IMG/VR virus record: IMGVR_UViG_3300025133_008711
Span: 1-42,019 of that record
From: a virus
Length of the DNA: 42,019 nt
Strand: one strand, 5' to 3'
The position numbers and the translations under genes were made by a program. This document shows positions 7,331-14,197 of this stretch, piece after piece. The notes beneath the pieces were generated by a model, which saw only the letters and a list, made by a program, of their open reading frames with translations, had not been told where the DNA came from and ran no database searches. Within the stretch, counting starts at the first letter, position 1; every line of letters starts with the position of its first letter.

Positions 7331-7790
7331 GGGCTGATTGAAAATAGTTTCTAAGGTCTTGGAATCACAGGGAATGTTTTTTCATCCTTTCCCTTGTTTC
7401 TTCTAAACCCTCGAAATGATTGAGGCTTTTGCTTGGTTGCTGTCATAGGCTCGGCCTCTCGTCGCGAAACGCGAAAAGTGTACCCCTATAATATGCAAGT
7501 CCTGTGCCAACTTCGTGTGTTCAATCATTTCAAGGGGTTAGCGTCGCTGGTGTGCATTTTGCTTCCCAACTTGGTGCGTAGAACCATTCGCACCTGGGCT
7601 AACCCCTTGAAATGATTGAGGCAGGGTGCGTAAAGTGATACACACCTGCCATAACTCATTGAAAACATTAGGCATTGGACGCTGAGTCGGAACGTCCCCG
7701 GTTTCGGCCTGTGCAGTGGGCTAATCTGCGTAAAGCCCTCGATTCAAAGCACTTTTACACTCCCGTGTAAGTGGTTGATATGGTTGTCGT
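7331..7790. other. Gene-free interval with long inverted repeat
   Basis: The longest gene-poor stretch of the centre. Arms 7521-7542 and 7598-7619 are a perfect 22-bp inverted repeat around a 55-nt loop that itself contains GGTGCG...CGCACC. A third copy of part of the arm (GAAATGATTGAGGC) occurs near 7413. A further hairpin TTACAC/GTGTAA lies near 7755-7770. I see no convincing gene with a ribosome binding site. On the minus strand this lies between the gene at 7791 and the sigma promoter, so it could be a 3' UTR structure, terminator or small RNA. Confidence 0.7.
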
Positions 7791-8096
7791 TTAGAAGCTG
7801 ACCTTGCGTCCGGTCAGTTGACCGGCGAGCCGGGCCGCATCGGCGCGGGCTTGTGCGCCGTGAAACTCGACGGGCGCGCAAAGGGCGCGCTCGTTTGAGT
7901 CGAACAGGGCGACCATGAACGTGTCGTTACGCTGGGCGACTCCGACAAGCTCACCTTCCGGCGTGTAGGCGCGGAAGTGAATGTGTACGGGCATCGGTCG
8001 GGCATGCATCCGTTGGCCGAATCCGCGAGTGGTGCGCTCCACGCGCTGAGAGTTGGCTTTTCCGAGTTTCATTCGTTGCTTCTTGATTCGAGCCAT
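7791..8096 (-). CDS. Hypothetical basic protein
   Basis: 101 residues from the ATG at 8096 (GGAGAAG upstream). Residues 1-35 are very basic (MARIKKQRMKLGKANSQRVE), then a short beta-rich domain (MPVHIHFRAYTPEGELVGVA). A nucleic-acid-binding role would fit the charge, but no family is recognised. Confidence 0.65.
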   Translation of the reverse strand: MARIKKQRMKLGKANSQRVERTTRGFGQRMHARPMPVHIHFRAYTPEGELVGVAQRNDTFMVALFDSNERALCAPVEFHGAQARADAARLAGQLTGRKVSF

Positions 8097-8137
8097 TTTG
8101 CTTCTCCGTGGTGGGTGGCTGTTTCGTCTACATATAA

Positions 8138-8166
8138 ACAATAAGAACCGATAGAGCCCGGTAAAG
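8138..8166 (-). promoter_or_regulatory. Phage-type promoter
   Basis: CTTTAC, 17 bp ending GTTCT, TATTGT on the minus strand, 41 nt before the start at 8096. Confidence 0.75.
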
Positions 8167-8239
8167 GGCCAGGAGCGTTTTTTATCGCATTTCTTTCAAC
8201 CCCTCGGAAGTATTACATTTTGTCGCCATATACACATGT

Positions 8240-8293
8240 GCGAGCAAAAAATAATGGGCTGCTTACACACGTAGGCGCGAGCAAAAAATAATG
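8240..8293. repeat. Two copies of a 17-bp repeat
   Basis: GCGAGCAAAAAATAATG occurs at 8240-8256 and 8277-8293, directly downstream of the stop of the gene at 8298. A third exact copy is at 8896-8912 and a degenerate one at 11751-11768. Confidence 0.85.
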
Positions 8294-8297
8294 CGTG

Positions 8298-8510
8298 TTA
8301 TCTCGCGGCCTTAGAGACCACTTCGAGATATCGCGTCTGAAGCTGGACCGGGTTGATAAGGTTCGGGTCTTGAAAGACAACGCAGTCAATCAGCGGTAGC
8401 GGTGGTGTCTCGGGCCATTGGACCAGTCGCGTGACTAGACCGCCATGCAGGCCGATAGTGGGCCAGTGCTCCTCCTTTACCTGAACGATATCGCCTACTT
8501 GCGGTTCCAT
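8298..8510 (-). CDS. KVGD-type SH3-like small protein
   Basis: 70 residues: MEPQVGDIVQVKEEHW at the N-terminus, a GLVTRLVQW middle strand and YLEVVSKAAR at the end, the layout of the array proteins at 10830-12524 and 20672-25393. The end does not overlap another start, so here the C-terminal motif is kept without serving a downstream gene. Function unknown. Confidence 0.7.
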   Translation of the reverse strand: MEPQVGDIVQVKEEHWPTIGLHGGLVTRLVQWPETPPLPLIDCVVFQDPNLINPVQLQTRYLEVVSKAAR

Positions 8511-8737
8511 CAGCAGACCTCAAGACTGAGAGTAGAGACAGGCGTGATTCGACTCGGAAAAGAGACAACGCAGCCCTGAACACAATCGTTGGCGACGACT
8601 AGGCCGATCTCGTATTGCCACGGCATATGCCTGCGTACATAACGCTCCTGCGCCGCGAGGCCCTTTGCGGTCACCTGTGTGCCGGTGCTGGGATGCTGAA
8701 ATCGTACGAGATCGCCAACATTGAAACGCTTTTTCAT
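8510..8737 (-). CDS. KVGD-type SH3-like small protein
   Basis: 75 residues from the ATG at 8737. MKKRFNVGDLVRF opens it, IGLVVAND follows at mid-length and it ends LSLEVC. Stop and next start share bases (TGATG). Relative of the tandem array proteins with an inserted helix (TAKGLAAQERYVRRH). Confidence 0.7.
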   Translation of the reverse strand: MKKRFNVGDLVRFQHPSTGTQVTAKGLAAQERYVRRHMPWQYEIGLVVANDCVQGCVVSFPSRITPVSTLSLEVC

Positions 8738-8769
8738 CGTGTGGGCTCCGTGTTCCCTGTTACAACTGA

Positions 8770-8798
8770 ACAATAGGAACGGATTTTGCTCGGTTAAG
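8770..8798 (-). promoter_or_regulatory. Phage-type promoter
   Basis: CTTAAC, 17 bp ending GTTCC, TATTGT on the minus strand; drives 8737 and 8510 genes. Confidence 0.75.
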
Positions 8799-8887
8799 GT
8801 TTTTTCTTAATGAAGCACAATCGAACTGTAGAAAAGGGCGAAAACGGTCATCAAACTATATGCGAAATATAGAGTCATTCCAATACC

Positions 8888-8995
8888 TTACGGGTGCGAG
8901 CAAAAAATAATGACGGCCATCGTACCGATGCCGCCCATGATTGTGAAAGCTAGGCCCCAACCGAACACGTAGTAAATAACGTCACCGATTTTCAT
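8888..8995 (-). CDS. 35-residue membrane microprotein
   Basis: Start overlaps the stop of the upstream gene (TAATG). The product MKIGDVIYYVFGWGLAF... has the MKIGD start of the array proteins but continues into a hydrophobic helix. Its last codons are encoded by a copy of the 17-bp repeat (IIFCSHP). This may be an array start joined to a new body. Confidence 0.5.
   Translation of the reverse strand: MKIGDVIYYVFGWGLAFTIMGGIGTMAVIIFCSHP
8896..8912. repeat. Third copy of the 17-bp repeat
   Basis: Exact GCGAGCAAAAAATAATG, here inside the 3' end of the microprotein gene at 8888-8995. Confidence 0.85.
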
Positions 8996-9366
8996 TACAA
9001 ACTCTCGGAATCATTCGGCTTTCCCATCGTCTCGAATGTCGATGGGATGTTAGTGTGCCACTCGTTCAACTCGGCCATGGCCTCGCTGCGTTCGGGGTCG
9101 TTCTGCGGGTAGTAACGGTATACCATGACCCACTGACAACACACCTCGTCACCATATGCCTCGTGGTCTGGCGCCCACTGGGGCCGATAGGACTCGTGCT
9201 CTGTGACCGGATAAGAGAAGAGGTGAATGAGGCTCTCGTCCATGTCCTCTGGGGGTACGACCGTGAAAGAGGTCGCTGACGACCGGTCATAACGCACATC
9301 GATGCTCACCTCGGTCAGCGGCTTGGGGACTGTGATGGTCTCGCGAACGAGTTGGCCGAATCTCAT
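8995..9366 (-). CDS. Hypothetical protein
   Basis: 123 residues from the ATG at 9366 (MRFGQLVRETITVPKPL), which has an AGGAG nine nt upstream; an in-frame upstream start would fall inside the promoter region. Aromatic, acidic body (HESYRPQWAPDHEAYGDEV). No domain recognised. Confidence 0.65.
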   Translation of the reverse strand: MRFGQLVRETITVPKPLTEVSIDVRYDRSSATSFTVVPPEDMDESLIHLFSYPVTEHESYRPQWAPDHEAYGDEVCCQWVMVYRYYPQNDPERSEAMAELNEWHTNIPSTFETMGKPNDSESL

Positions 9367-9397
9367 TGTCTGGGCTCCTGTTCCCTGGTACACGATA

Positions 9398-9426
9398 ACT
9401 ATAGGAACGAAACAACGAAGGTTAAG
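9398..9426 (-). promoter_or_regulatory. Phage-type promoter
   Basis: CTTAAC, 17 bp ending GTTCC, TATAGT on the minus strand, 31 nt before the start at 9366. Confidence 0.8.
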
Positions 9427-9435
9427 AGAAAAGTC

Positions 9436-9639
9436 CTAAGCCTCTGGATTGATTGGATTTTTGCCGAAAAGATAAGCCAACTCGGCGCCGAGCAGAAGGC
9501 TGTGATATAACTCAACCTCTTGATTTGTTGAGAGATATGGCTCAAGGTCGTCTTTTGTGGGATTCAAACAGTATTGTGCGCGAGGCGAAAGAGCCTCTGC
9601 GAGACGCATAAGGTCATAAAATGCTTGTGCTTTCTTCAT
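9436..9639 (-). CDS. Hypothetical small helical protein
   Basis: 67 residues from the ATG at 9639, preceded by GAGGGA. The sequence MKKAQAFYDLMRLAEALSPR is amphipathic, and the rest is also helical. Not recognised. Confidence 0.55.
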   Translation of the reverse strand: MKKAQAFYDLMRLAEALSPRAQYCLNPTKDDLEPYLSTNQEVELYHSLLLGAELAYLFGKNPINPEA

Positions 9640-9701
9640 CTGTCCATCCCTCGCCATGGGCGAATGGGGAAAAAAATCGTAGATCCCGGCGTTTCGACGG
9701 G

Positions 9702-9923
9702 CTAATCGTTGCAAGGCGGGTGAGACCAGTTCTCATACTGCCAATCAGAGATGAGACCGTTTTTGCACAGGCTGTCAGTCCAGTTGTTCCAAGCCTCGCA
9801 GCGCGCGCAGGTATCGGGGATGCCGTCTTGCTCATAAGTGCGCTGAACTATTGGCAAAATCAGGTTAGTGAACTCGTCAACAGCATCTTGCCAGAGCATC
9901 GGGTTGTCAATGTCGCGGGCCAT
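9702..9923 (-). CDS. Hypothetical small protein with Cys pair
   Basis: 73 residues from the ATG at 9923 with a GAGGAGG ribosome site. Contains CARCEAWNNWTDSLC, a possible single metal-binding turn. Tryptophan-rich C-terminus. Function unknown. Confidence 0.65.
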   Translation of the reverse strand: MARDIDNPMLWQDAVDEFTNLILPIVQRTYEQDGIPDTCARCEAWNNWTDSLCKNGLISDWQYENWSHPPCND

Positions 9924-9953
9924 GTTGGGCCTCCTCGTCTCGGTTACATTCAA

Positions 9954-9982
9954 ACAATAAGAACGGTTTTTAGGGAGTAAAG
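9954..9982 (-). promoter_or_regulatory. Phage-type promoter
   Basis: CTTTAC, 17 bp ending GTTCT, TATTGT on the minus strand; its -35 lies in the last codons of the gene at 9970-10134. Confidence 0.8.
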
Positions 9983-10134
9983 GAAATACTTTGAGAATCA
10001 AGCTGAATAATCAGCGCCGACAGCATTTGTGCTGCAACCTCAAGGGCTTGCGACTCGTCGTCGGTTACTCGCGCTCGGTTGTTAAGGTTATTGAGGTCAT
10101 CACGATGTTCAATAAGTTCGCTAAGGGTCATCAT
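9970..10134 (-). CDS. 54-residue helical protein
   Basis: Starts MMTLSELIEHRDDLNNLNNR, two bases after the stop of the upstream gene. A single long helix or helical hairpin, acidic. Not recognised. Confidence 0.6.
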   Translation of the reverse strand: MMTLSELIEHRDDLNNLNNRARVTDDESQALEVAAQMLSALIIQLDSQSISFTP

Positions 10135-10135
10135 T

Positions 10136-10312
10136 TTATCGGGTCTCCGTCGACTCTTTAATATATCGGTTTAGCCCACCGACAAAGGCATAGTTAAAAT
10201 CGCTCCAGAACTCGCGGGCGAGTCGATTAGGAACATTATGATTGGTGCCGAAATACTTAACCCTGAAGGTGTCAAAAGTATATCGCTTTGCGTATGGATT
10301 TCGTTCTCTCAT
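10136..10312 (-). CDS. Hypothetical small protein
   Basis: 58 residues from the ATG at 10312, nicely spaced from a GGAGG. Basic and aromatic (MRERNPYAKRYTFDTFRVKY). First gene behind the promoter at 10332. Function unknown. Confidence 0.6.
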   Translation of the reverse strand: MRERNPYAKRYTFDTFRVKYFGTNHNVPNRLAREFWSDFNYAFVGGLNRYIKESTETR

Positions 10313-10331
10313 CGTTTCCTCCGACACCTTA

Positions 10332-10360
10332 ATAATAAGAACGGGGGGTGTAGAGTAAAG
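10332..10360 (-). promoter_or_regulatory. Phage-type promoter
   Basis: CTTTAC, 17 bp ending GTTCT, TATTAT on the minus strand, 20 nt before the start at 10312. Confidence 0.8.
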
Positions 10361-10366
10361 AACTTT

Positions 10367-10513
10367 TTACGGCTTCGGGCCTAGATATCCGATTTCCGTT
10401 TTATATCCGTAACGTTGCAGCCACATAGCATCTTCTTCAGCAGCCTCGAAGGTTGCGAAGGTGCCAGCGACTTCAGCAATGCCACGGACAACGATATAAA
10501 CGCGCCACTCCAT
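10367..10513 (-). CDS. 48-residue small protein
   Basis: Start overlaps the stop of the upstream gene (TAATG). MEWRVYIVVRGIAEVAGTF then a helix FEAAEEDAMWLQRYG: a compact beta-beta-alpha pattern. Not recognised. Confidence 0.6.
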   Translation of the reverse strand: MEWRVYIVVRGIAEVAGTFATFEAAEEDAMWLQRYGYKTEIGYLGPKP

Positions 10514-10701
10514 TAGAACATCACCATTTCAGAACGATTGGAAGTGTCGCCGCCGCATGCCTTGACGAAGCGAACAACGTCAAAGTTTGGATTCTCGTTT
10601 GTGAGCGCCTGAGCGAAGTCCAGCGCAACCTGTTGGCGCGTGTCCTTACTGTCAATGTTTTTAACGATGTTAGCAATGAGAATGAAATGCTTGCGGGTCA
10701 A
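10513..10701 (-). CDS. Conserved phage small protein (RKHF type)
   Basis: 62 residues from a TTG at 10701 preceded by AAGGAG; this start gives the N-terminus (M)TRKHFILIANIVKN, which resembles a widespread phage family of unknown function beginning with a K/R-x-HF-x2-IA motif. Longer in-frame starts would overlap the promoter. Confidence 0.6.
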   Translation of the reverse strand: MTRKHFILIANIVKNIDSKDTRQQVALDFAQALTNENPNFDVVRFVKACGGDTSNRSEMVMF

Positions 10702-10730
10702 TGTCCTTCTCCTTTTCTGGGGACACCTTA

Positions 10731-10759
10731 ACAATAGGAACGGATTTCAAAGGGTAAAG
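10731..10759 (-). promoter_or_regulatory. Phage-type promoter
   Basis: CTTTAC, 17 bp ending GTTCC, TATTGT on the minus strand, 29 nt before the TTG start at 10701. Confidence 0.8.
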
Positions 10760-10767
10760 GATTCTTT

Positions 10768-10830
10768 TCAATCCTCTGTTAAACAGGCAACTGCAATCCA
10801 AAAGATAAAGGCGGCGAAGAGTGGAGACAT
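10768..10830 (-). CDS. 20-residue hydrophobic microprotein
   Basis: ATG overlaps the stop of the array gene upstream (TAATG). MSPLFAAFIFWIAVACLTED: a single hydrophobic stretch. Supported only by coupling and position; could be non-functional. Confidence 0.35.
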   Translation of the reverse strand: MSPLFAAFIFWIAVACLTED

Positions 10831-11024
10831 TAACTGATTTTCCTCAAGTCTTGGGTGAGATAGCGTCTCAGTCGACCGTTTAGAAGCTGAACATGCCAGA
10901 CCGGGAAGGGGCGCGGGTCGATATCGTCGACCTGGGTGTCTCTCACCTTCACGATTAGGCCGATTGAATCCTTTGGTATACCAATGGAAGCCCTCGTAAT
11001 CCTTACCAAGTTACCCGGCTGCAC
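10830..11024 (-). CDS. KVGD array protein, left array, last member
   Basis: 64 residues starting MQPGNLVRITRASIG from a GTG inside the upstream gene (14-nt overlap). Middle strand IGLIVKVRD; ends YLTQDLRKIS without the usual C-terminal motif, as expected where the next gene is not an array member. SH3-like fold inferred from the short beta-strand pattern; function unknown. Confidence 0.75.
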   Translation of the reverse strand: MQPGNLVRITRASIGIPKDSIGLIVKVRDTQVDDIDPRPFPVWHVQLLNGRLRRYLTQDLRKIS

Positions 11025-11184
11025 TGATAACCTTCAGATAGTTTTGATTGACTCTCTCTAGCTCGCCATCGTGAGAGGTCCAAACTACGTGTAAAATCAC
11101 GGGGTTCTCCCTAGCGACCACAACGCCTAAGCGACCAGTGCGCCAGGGCTCAGGCGTTAGCCTAACAATATCACCGACTTGCAT
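11011..11184 (-). CDS. KVGD array protein, left array
   Basis: 57 residues, MQVGDIVRLTPEPW; strands GVVVAREN and VLHVVW-type; end YLKVISAAG encoded over the next gene's start (14-nt overlap, 11011-11024). Confidence 0.75.
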   Translation of the reverse strand: MQVGDIVRLTPEPWRTGRLGVVVARENPVILHVVWTSHDGELERVNQNYLKVISAAG

Positions 11185-11356
11185 TGATTAGTTCCAAGTA
11201 TTCTTCGCTGAAGAGTTGCGGACGGTCTGTGCCGACCCAAAGTATATGTATATGCAGCGCGTTGAACCTGCCGACCACTAAGCCGACGTCATCTTCAAGC
11301 GCGGGGTGGGTGCCTCGACCCCAGGCCGACAACTTAACAATATCACCGACTTCCAT
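11171..11356 (-). CDS. KVGD array protein, left array
   Basis: 61 residues from the ATG at 11356, MEVGDIVKLSAWGRG; DDVGLVVGRF, ILWVGTDRPQLF, end YLELINASR. Closest visible relative is the right-array gene 25202-25393 (DDIGLVMR, ILWAGCHKPTLF), 14 kb away. Confidence 0.8.
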   Translation of the reverse strand: MEVGDIVKLSAWGRGTHPALEDDVGLVVGRFNALHIHILWVGTDRPQLFSEEYLELINASR

Positions 11357-11558
11357 TGACAAGCTCCAAAGCGTACCGAGGGCAGGATTTCAGTTCACGG
11401 TCTGGCATCGTGGGCCAACGAACATAAACCCGGTCGGCGCGGGTGGACGGACCATCGGGTTGTGCCGTCGGGCCGTCGACCTTTACGATAAGACCAATAC
11501 CATACAGGCGTGGAGGTTGGACTGAAGCCCTCATCTTTACCAAGTCACCGACTTCCAC
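11343..11558 (-). CDS. KVGD array protein, left array
   Basis: 71 residues from a GTG, MEVGDLVKMRASVQPPRLYG. Shares YGIGLIV, W-TMPDRE, SC and YALELV with the right-array gene 24083-24268 at matching positions: a clear paralogue pair. An insert PTAQPDGPSTRADR lengthens this copy. End LELVNGSR overlaps the next start by 14 nt. Confidence 0.8.
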   Translation of the reverse strand: MEVGDLVKMRASVQPPRLYGIGLIVKVDGPTAQPDGPSTRADRVYVRWPTMPDRELKSCPRYALELVNGSR

Positions 11559-11733
11559 TGATGACCTCCAAGTGTTCTGAACCAAACTGAACAATCCGGG
11601 CGCGGCCGGTCCATATTAGCTCCACCAGCGGCTTCGACCGGTCGGCGCGTACGCGGGGGTGGACGCCAACGATAATCGCTGTTGGGCGTTGACCCTCACC
11701 ATAGGTTCTGACTACTAAATCGCCAACCTTCAT
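11545..11733 (-). CDS. KVGD array protein, left array
   Basis: 62 residues from the ATG at 11733, MKVGDLVVRTYGEGQR; strands AIIVGVHPRV and VELIWTG; end HLEVISGSR. The ATG lies downstream of a degenerate copy of the 17-bp repeat, not inside another array gene, so this member restarts the chain. Confidence 0.75.
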   Translation of the reverse strand: MKVGDLVVRTYGEGQRPTAIIVGVHPRVRADRSKPLVELIWTGRARIVQFGSEHLEVISGSR

Positions 11734-11750
11734 TCTGTCACCTTGCATAT

Positions 11751-11768
11751 GCGAGCAAAAGATTATTG
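11751..11768. repeat. Degenerate copy of the 17-bp repeat
   Basis: GCGAGCAAAAGATTATTG, matching the copies near 8240 in its first ten bases and again directly at the 3' end of a minus-strand gene (stop at 11763). Confidence 0.6.
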
Positions 11769-11987
11769 AGGCTGAAAATCGAAATCTGTATCACCAGAAA
11801 TCGAAACGATACGCCAGTGCTTTCCGTCCATCGTTTCCAGTTCTGCAATATCCGTACCAGCGGGAAAGCGACCGTGCGGCATAGCACCTTTGATATTAAG
11901 GACTTTCCAAAGTCGGCCCTGTTCTCTCACTCGATTCTTTCCATGCCTTGTCTTGCCAGAAAGAATAAGAATATCACCTACTTTCAC
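11763..11987 (-). CDS. KVGD array protein, left array
   Basis: 74 residues from a GTG, MKVGDILILSGKTRHGKN, then a basic loop and ELETMDGKHWRIVSI; ends DFDFQPQ with no C-terminal array motif, consistent with the next gene not overlapping. Confidence 0.75.
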   Translation of the reverse strand: MKVGDILILSGKTRHGKNRVREQGRLWKVLNIKGAMPHGRFPAGTDIAELETMDGKHWRIVSISGDTDFDFQPQ

Positions 11988-12168
11988 TGATTAGCTCCAA
12001 ATGGTCTTCTTCGTGGAAAGAAAAATCATCGTTCCATTGAACCCTGTATGATTTCCAGGCGTGAAGGTCATTAACCCCTTGCTCGATAAATGTAATAACG
12101 CCGGGGCCATAGTAAACATCTTTTATTCGCCAATCTTCTTTGAGCAGAACAATATCACCGACTTTCAC
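11974..12168 (-). CDS. KVGD array protein, left array
   Basis: 64 residues from a GTG, MKVGDIVLLKEDWRIKD; strands GVITFIEQ and YRVQWNDD; end HLELISESR encoded over the next start (14 nt). Confidence 0.8.
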   Translation of the reverse strand: MKVGDIVLLKEDWRIKDVYYGPGVITFIEQGVNDLHAWKSYRVQWNDDFSFHEEDHLELISESR

Positions 12169-12322
12169 TGAAAACTTCCACATGTGCCAACTGTGATTTC
12201 CTGATGTATTGAAATCGACCGTTACGCAGCACAGTTATCTGGTCGGATACGTCGCCCCAGGTCTCCGTCACAAGCATCACTTCCCGTTCGCCCTTTATAC
12301 GCACCAAATCACCGACTTGCAT
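12155..12322 (-). CDS. KVGD array protein, left array
   Basis: 55 residues, MQVGDLVRIKGEREVMLVTE; VLRNGRFQYI; end HVEVFSESR. Both ends lie in 14-nt overlaps. Confidence 0.75.
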   Translation of the reverse strand: MQVGDLVRIKGEREVMLVTETWGDVSDQITVLRNGRFQYIRKSQLAHVEVFSESR

Positions 12323-12524
12323 GCACAACCTCTAGCACATCTCTTTCTGGCAATGAAGTATGTCTTCCATAATAATCTGGTGCGCCAGCCCAATAAACCT
12401 TACATCGGATTCCAACACACTCAATGATTACGCCAACATCGCCAACAAAAGAGCCGCTATAGGCCGATCTTTTTATTGCTTCATCGTCAAGCCTAACCAA
12501 ATCACCAACGCGGGGCTTGTCCAT
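12309..12524 (-). CDS. KVGD array protein, left array, first chained member
   Basis: 71 residues from the ATG at 12524 that overlaps the upstream stop (TAATG): MDKPRVGDLVRLDDEAIK; GVIIECVG, CKVYWAGAP, end VLEVVHASR over the next start. Confidence 0.75.
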   Translation of the reverse strand: MDKPRVGDLVRLDDEAIKRSAYSGSFVGDVGVIIECVGIRCKVYWAGAPDYYGRHTSLPERDVLEVVHASR

Positions 12525-12664
12525 TAGTCGCGCCATCGAAGGTGCTTCGGCTTCTGGTGCTTGGGCTTGCGACGGCGCCCCTTGCGGAAGTCATCGACTC
12601 GTTTATGATGGGCACCAGCCTTGCCAGCGTGCATCACTCGTGCGTCTATGCTTGCGTGCTTCAT
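12524..12664 (-). CDS. 46-residue highly basic protein
   Basis: Coupled to the upstream gene by an ATGA overlap. Rich in His, Lys and Arg (KGRRRKPKHQKPKHLRWRD at the C-terminus). Likely binds nucleic acid or an acidic partner; not recognised. Confidence 0.6.
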   Translation of the reverse strand: MKHASIDARVMHAGKAGAHHKRVDDFRKGRRRKPKHQKPKHLRWRD

Positions 12665-12864
12665 TTCCAGTGCTCCAAATAAAGGGCGTTCATCACATAA
12701 ATCTCGCCATCGGTGGACAAGACGCGGACAAAAGCAGTGTGCGACGGCTGCGCGGCAGGAGCCGCAAAAGACAGGACCAGGGCCGGTACAATCTCGTTAT
12801 CGCGAGACATGGTTTTGACCAAAACACCGGGTCTGATTTCATCTGAATGGAGATAAATACTCAT
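12661..12864 (-). CDS. Diverged SH3-like small protein
   Basis: 67 residues with GGAGAG before the ATG. MSIYLHSDEIRPGVLVKTMS, then VPALVLSF, FVRVLSTDGE, and ALYLEHWK: the same strand order as the KVGD proteins with PG replacing GD. First gene behind the promoter at 12883. Confidence 0.6.
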   Translation of the reverse strand: MSIYLHSDEIRPGVLVKTMSRDNEIVPALVLSFAAPAAQPSHTAFVRVLSTDGEIYVMNALYLEHWK

Positions 12865-12882
12865 TATCTCTCCGACACCTTA

Positions 12883-12911
12883 ACTATAGGAACAGTGGTC
12901 GCGCGGTAAAG
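12883..12911 (-). promoter_or_regulatory. Phage-type promoter of the left array
   Basis: CTTTAC, 17 bp ending GTTCC, TATAGT on the minus strand, 18 nt before the ATG at 12864. No further promoter is visible until 10759, so it probably drives the whole left array. Confidence 0.8.
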
Positions 12912-13313
12912 CTAAAAATAAAGAGAGCGAGTCACGCCGATACCATCGAAGGCCCAGCCTTTTTCTGTAAGGTCGTCGGTATCTTCACCAAGTCGAACAA
13001 ACCTGAAGTATTCACCCCACTGGTCGTCAGACCCGTCTGGCAGCTTTGGAGGTTCGGCCTCTCCATAATCGGACAGGTCATCGTCTTCTAGCGCGAGGAC
13101 AAACGCCTGGATTGCCTCCACTTCTGGATATCCTTCATACCACTTGATGTGGTCCCAGAACATAAAGTAATCACCCTCACGGGCATAGCCGGAGGTAAAG
13201 GTGTCTGCTTCGTGGCAAAACTCCAATACTTTCGGGTCTTTAGCACAGAGCGCCATAAAAGCAGAAGCAGCTTCCGGCGCAATCGCCAATACTACTTGTG
13301 AACGATAACCCAT
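12912..13313 (-). CDS. Conserved phage hypothetical (MGYRS type)
   Basis: 133 residues, GAGGAG before the ATG. MGYRSQVVLAIAPEAASAFM, WDHIKWYEGYPEV and YFRFVRLGED match the pattern of a common phage family of unknown function. Acidic, soluble. Confidence 0.65.
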   Translation of the reverse strand: MGYRSQVVLAIAPEAASAFMALCAKDPKVLEFCHEADTFTSGYAREGDYFMFWDHIKWYEGYPEVEAIQAFVLALEDDDLSDYGEAEPPKLPDGSDDQWGEYFRFVRLGEDTDDLTEKGWAFDGIGVTRSLYF

Positions 13314-13318
13314 TGATT

Positions 13319-13528
13319 CTACTCCTCTTTTAGCACCACGCTAACGTCCAAGTTATCTTCAACGAGACAATCCTGGCACTTTGCGTCTTTGAACTCAAAC
13401 TCGATATTGCCACCATCGGCCCAAGCGTCTTCGCAGTCGCCGTCTTCGTTGAGAATCCAGGTCTCCGGTACGAAGGCGACAACGGTGAACGTCTTGTGCT
13501 CTGGATTGTTTGGGCATGTAAGTTTCAT
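13319..13528 (-). CDS. Small zinc-binding-like protein
   Basis: 69 residues. CPNNPEHKTFTVVAF near the start and CQDCLVEDN near the end give a CPxxPxH...CxxC layout as in zinc ribbons that recognise peptides or nucleic acids. Otherwise acidic. Role unknown. Confidence 0.6.
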   Translation of the reverse strand: MKLTCPNNPEHKTFTVVAFVPETWILNEDGDCEDAWADGGNIEFEFKDAKCQDCLVEDNLDVSVVLKEE

Positions 13529-13554
13529 TATTGCCTCTGCCTCTCGTAACTAAG

Positions 13555-13959
13555 TCATTTTCCGTCATCCCACAAACGCCAACCTGCTGCGCTAACTGAC
13601 TGTTCAGCGGCGCCGTCGATTTCTCGTCGCTTCGCGTGTGAGGCAAAAACTTCAGTGCCATCCGGCATACGAATGAGGTACTGCGAGCCTCTAATGTGTT
13701 CAAGCACAAGGGCGCCCTCAAAACTTTTCTGTGTGATTAAGGAGCCTTCGAGTGCTCGACGTTCGCGAGCAAACTGTGCTCGGTCTTCTGGCGAGAGCCG
13801 TTTCTTTTCGTAGTTCTTACCCATAATGTCTTCCTTTTCGAACGGAGACCAGTATTCGTTGAGATTCTTGTCGAGATATTCTGACTTGTAGTTATCAGTG
13901 TTGAACTTGAAGTCTTTGAGATACCTAGAGATATCATCGTTCCACTTGAGTTTCTTCAA
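13555..13959 (-). CDS. Hypothetical protein
   Basis: 134 residues from a TTG at 13959 preceded by GGAG. N-terminal half basic and helical (RLSPEDRAQFARERRALEG); C-terminal half beta-rich (YLIRMPDGTEVFASHAKRRE). Not recognised. Confidence 0.6.
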   Translation of the reverse strand: MKKLKWNDDISRYLKDFKFNTDNYKSEYLDKNLNEYWSPFEKEDIMGKNYEKKRLSPEDRAQFARERRALEGSLITQKSFEGALVLEHIRGSQYLIRMPDGTEVFASHAKRREIDGAAEQSVSAAGWRLWDDGK

Positions 13960-13960
13960 G

Positions 13961-14191
13961 TTACTTCTCCTTCCAAAAATCAGCTATAGCTATCCAGTCG
14001 ACGTTGGTCAAACTGAAGCCGTCAGGCGTCTTATCTTTCCAGAGATAGTAGCAGAAGTTCTCAAACTGAGATGGATCCGTCATTTTCAGCGATTGGGCGA
14101 GGCTTCGAGCATGCTCGTTATTTGTCAGTTGGGCTGCAACAGCCCATGTAGCCTGGTTTGCCCAGCCTTTATGTTTTCCCTCGTCTATCAC
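13961..14191 (-). CDS. Conserved phage hypothetical, leaderless GTG start
   Basis: 76 residues. GWANQATWAVAAQLTNNEHA resembles a phage family with a WxNxATW motif of unknown function. The GTG start lies six bases after the -10 of the promoter at 14198 and has no Shine-Dalgarno, so the message is probably leaderless. Confidence 0.65.
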   Translation of the reverse strand: MIDEGKHKGWANQATWAVAAQLTNNEHARSLAQSLKMTDPSQFENFCYYLWKDKTPDGFSLTNVDWIAIADFWKEK

Positions 14192-14197
14192 GCTTCA

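Noticed and set aside
7545-7675. 45-residue minus-strand frame over the inverted repeat
   Set aside because: Its codons run through the 22-bp stem and it has no ribosome site; the structure is the better explanation.
9657-9701. Intrinsic terminator with a T-run of seven
   Set aside because: CCCG/CGGG pairs weakly and the T-run does not follow the stem directly.
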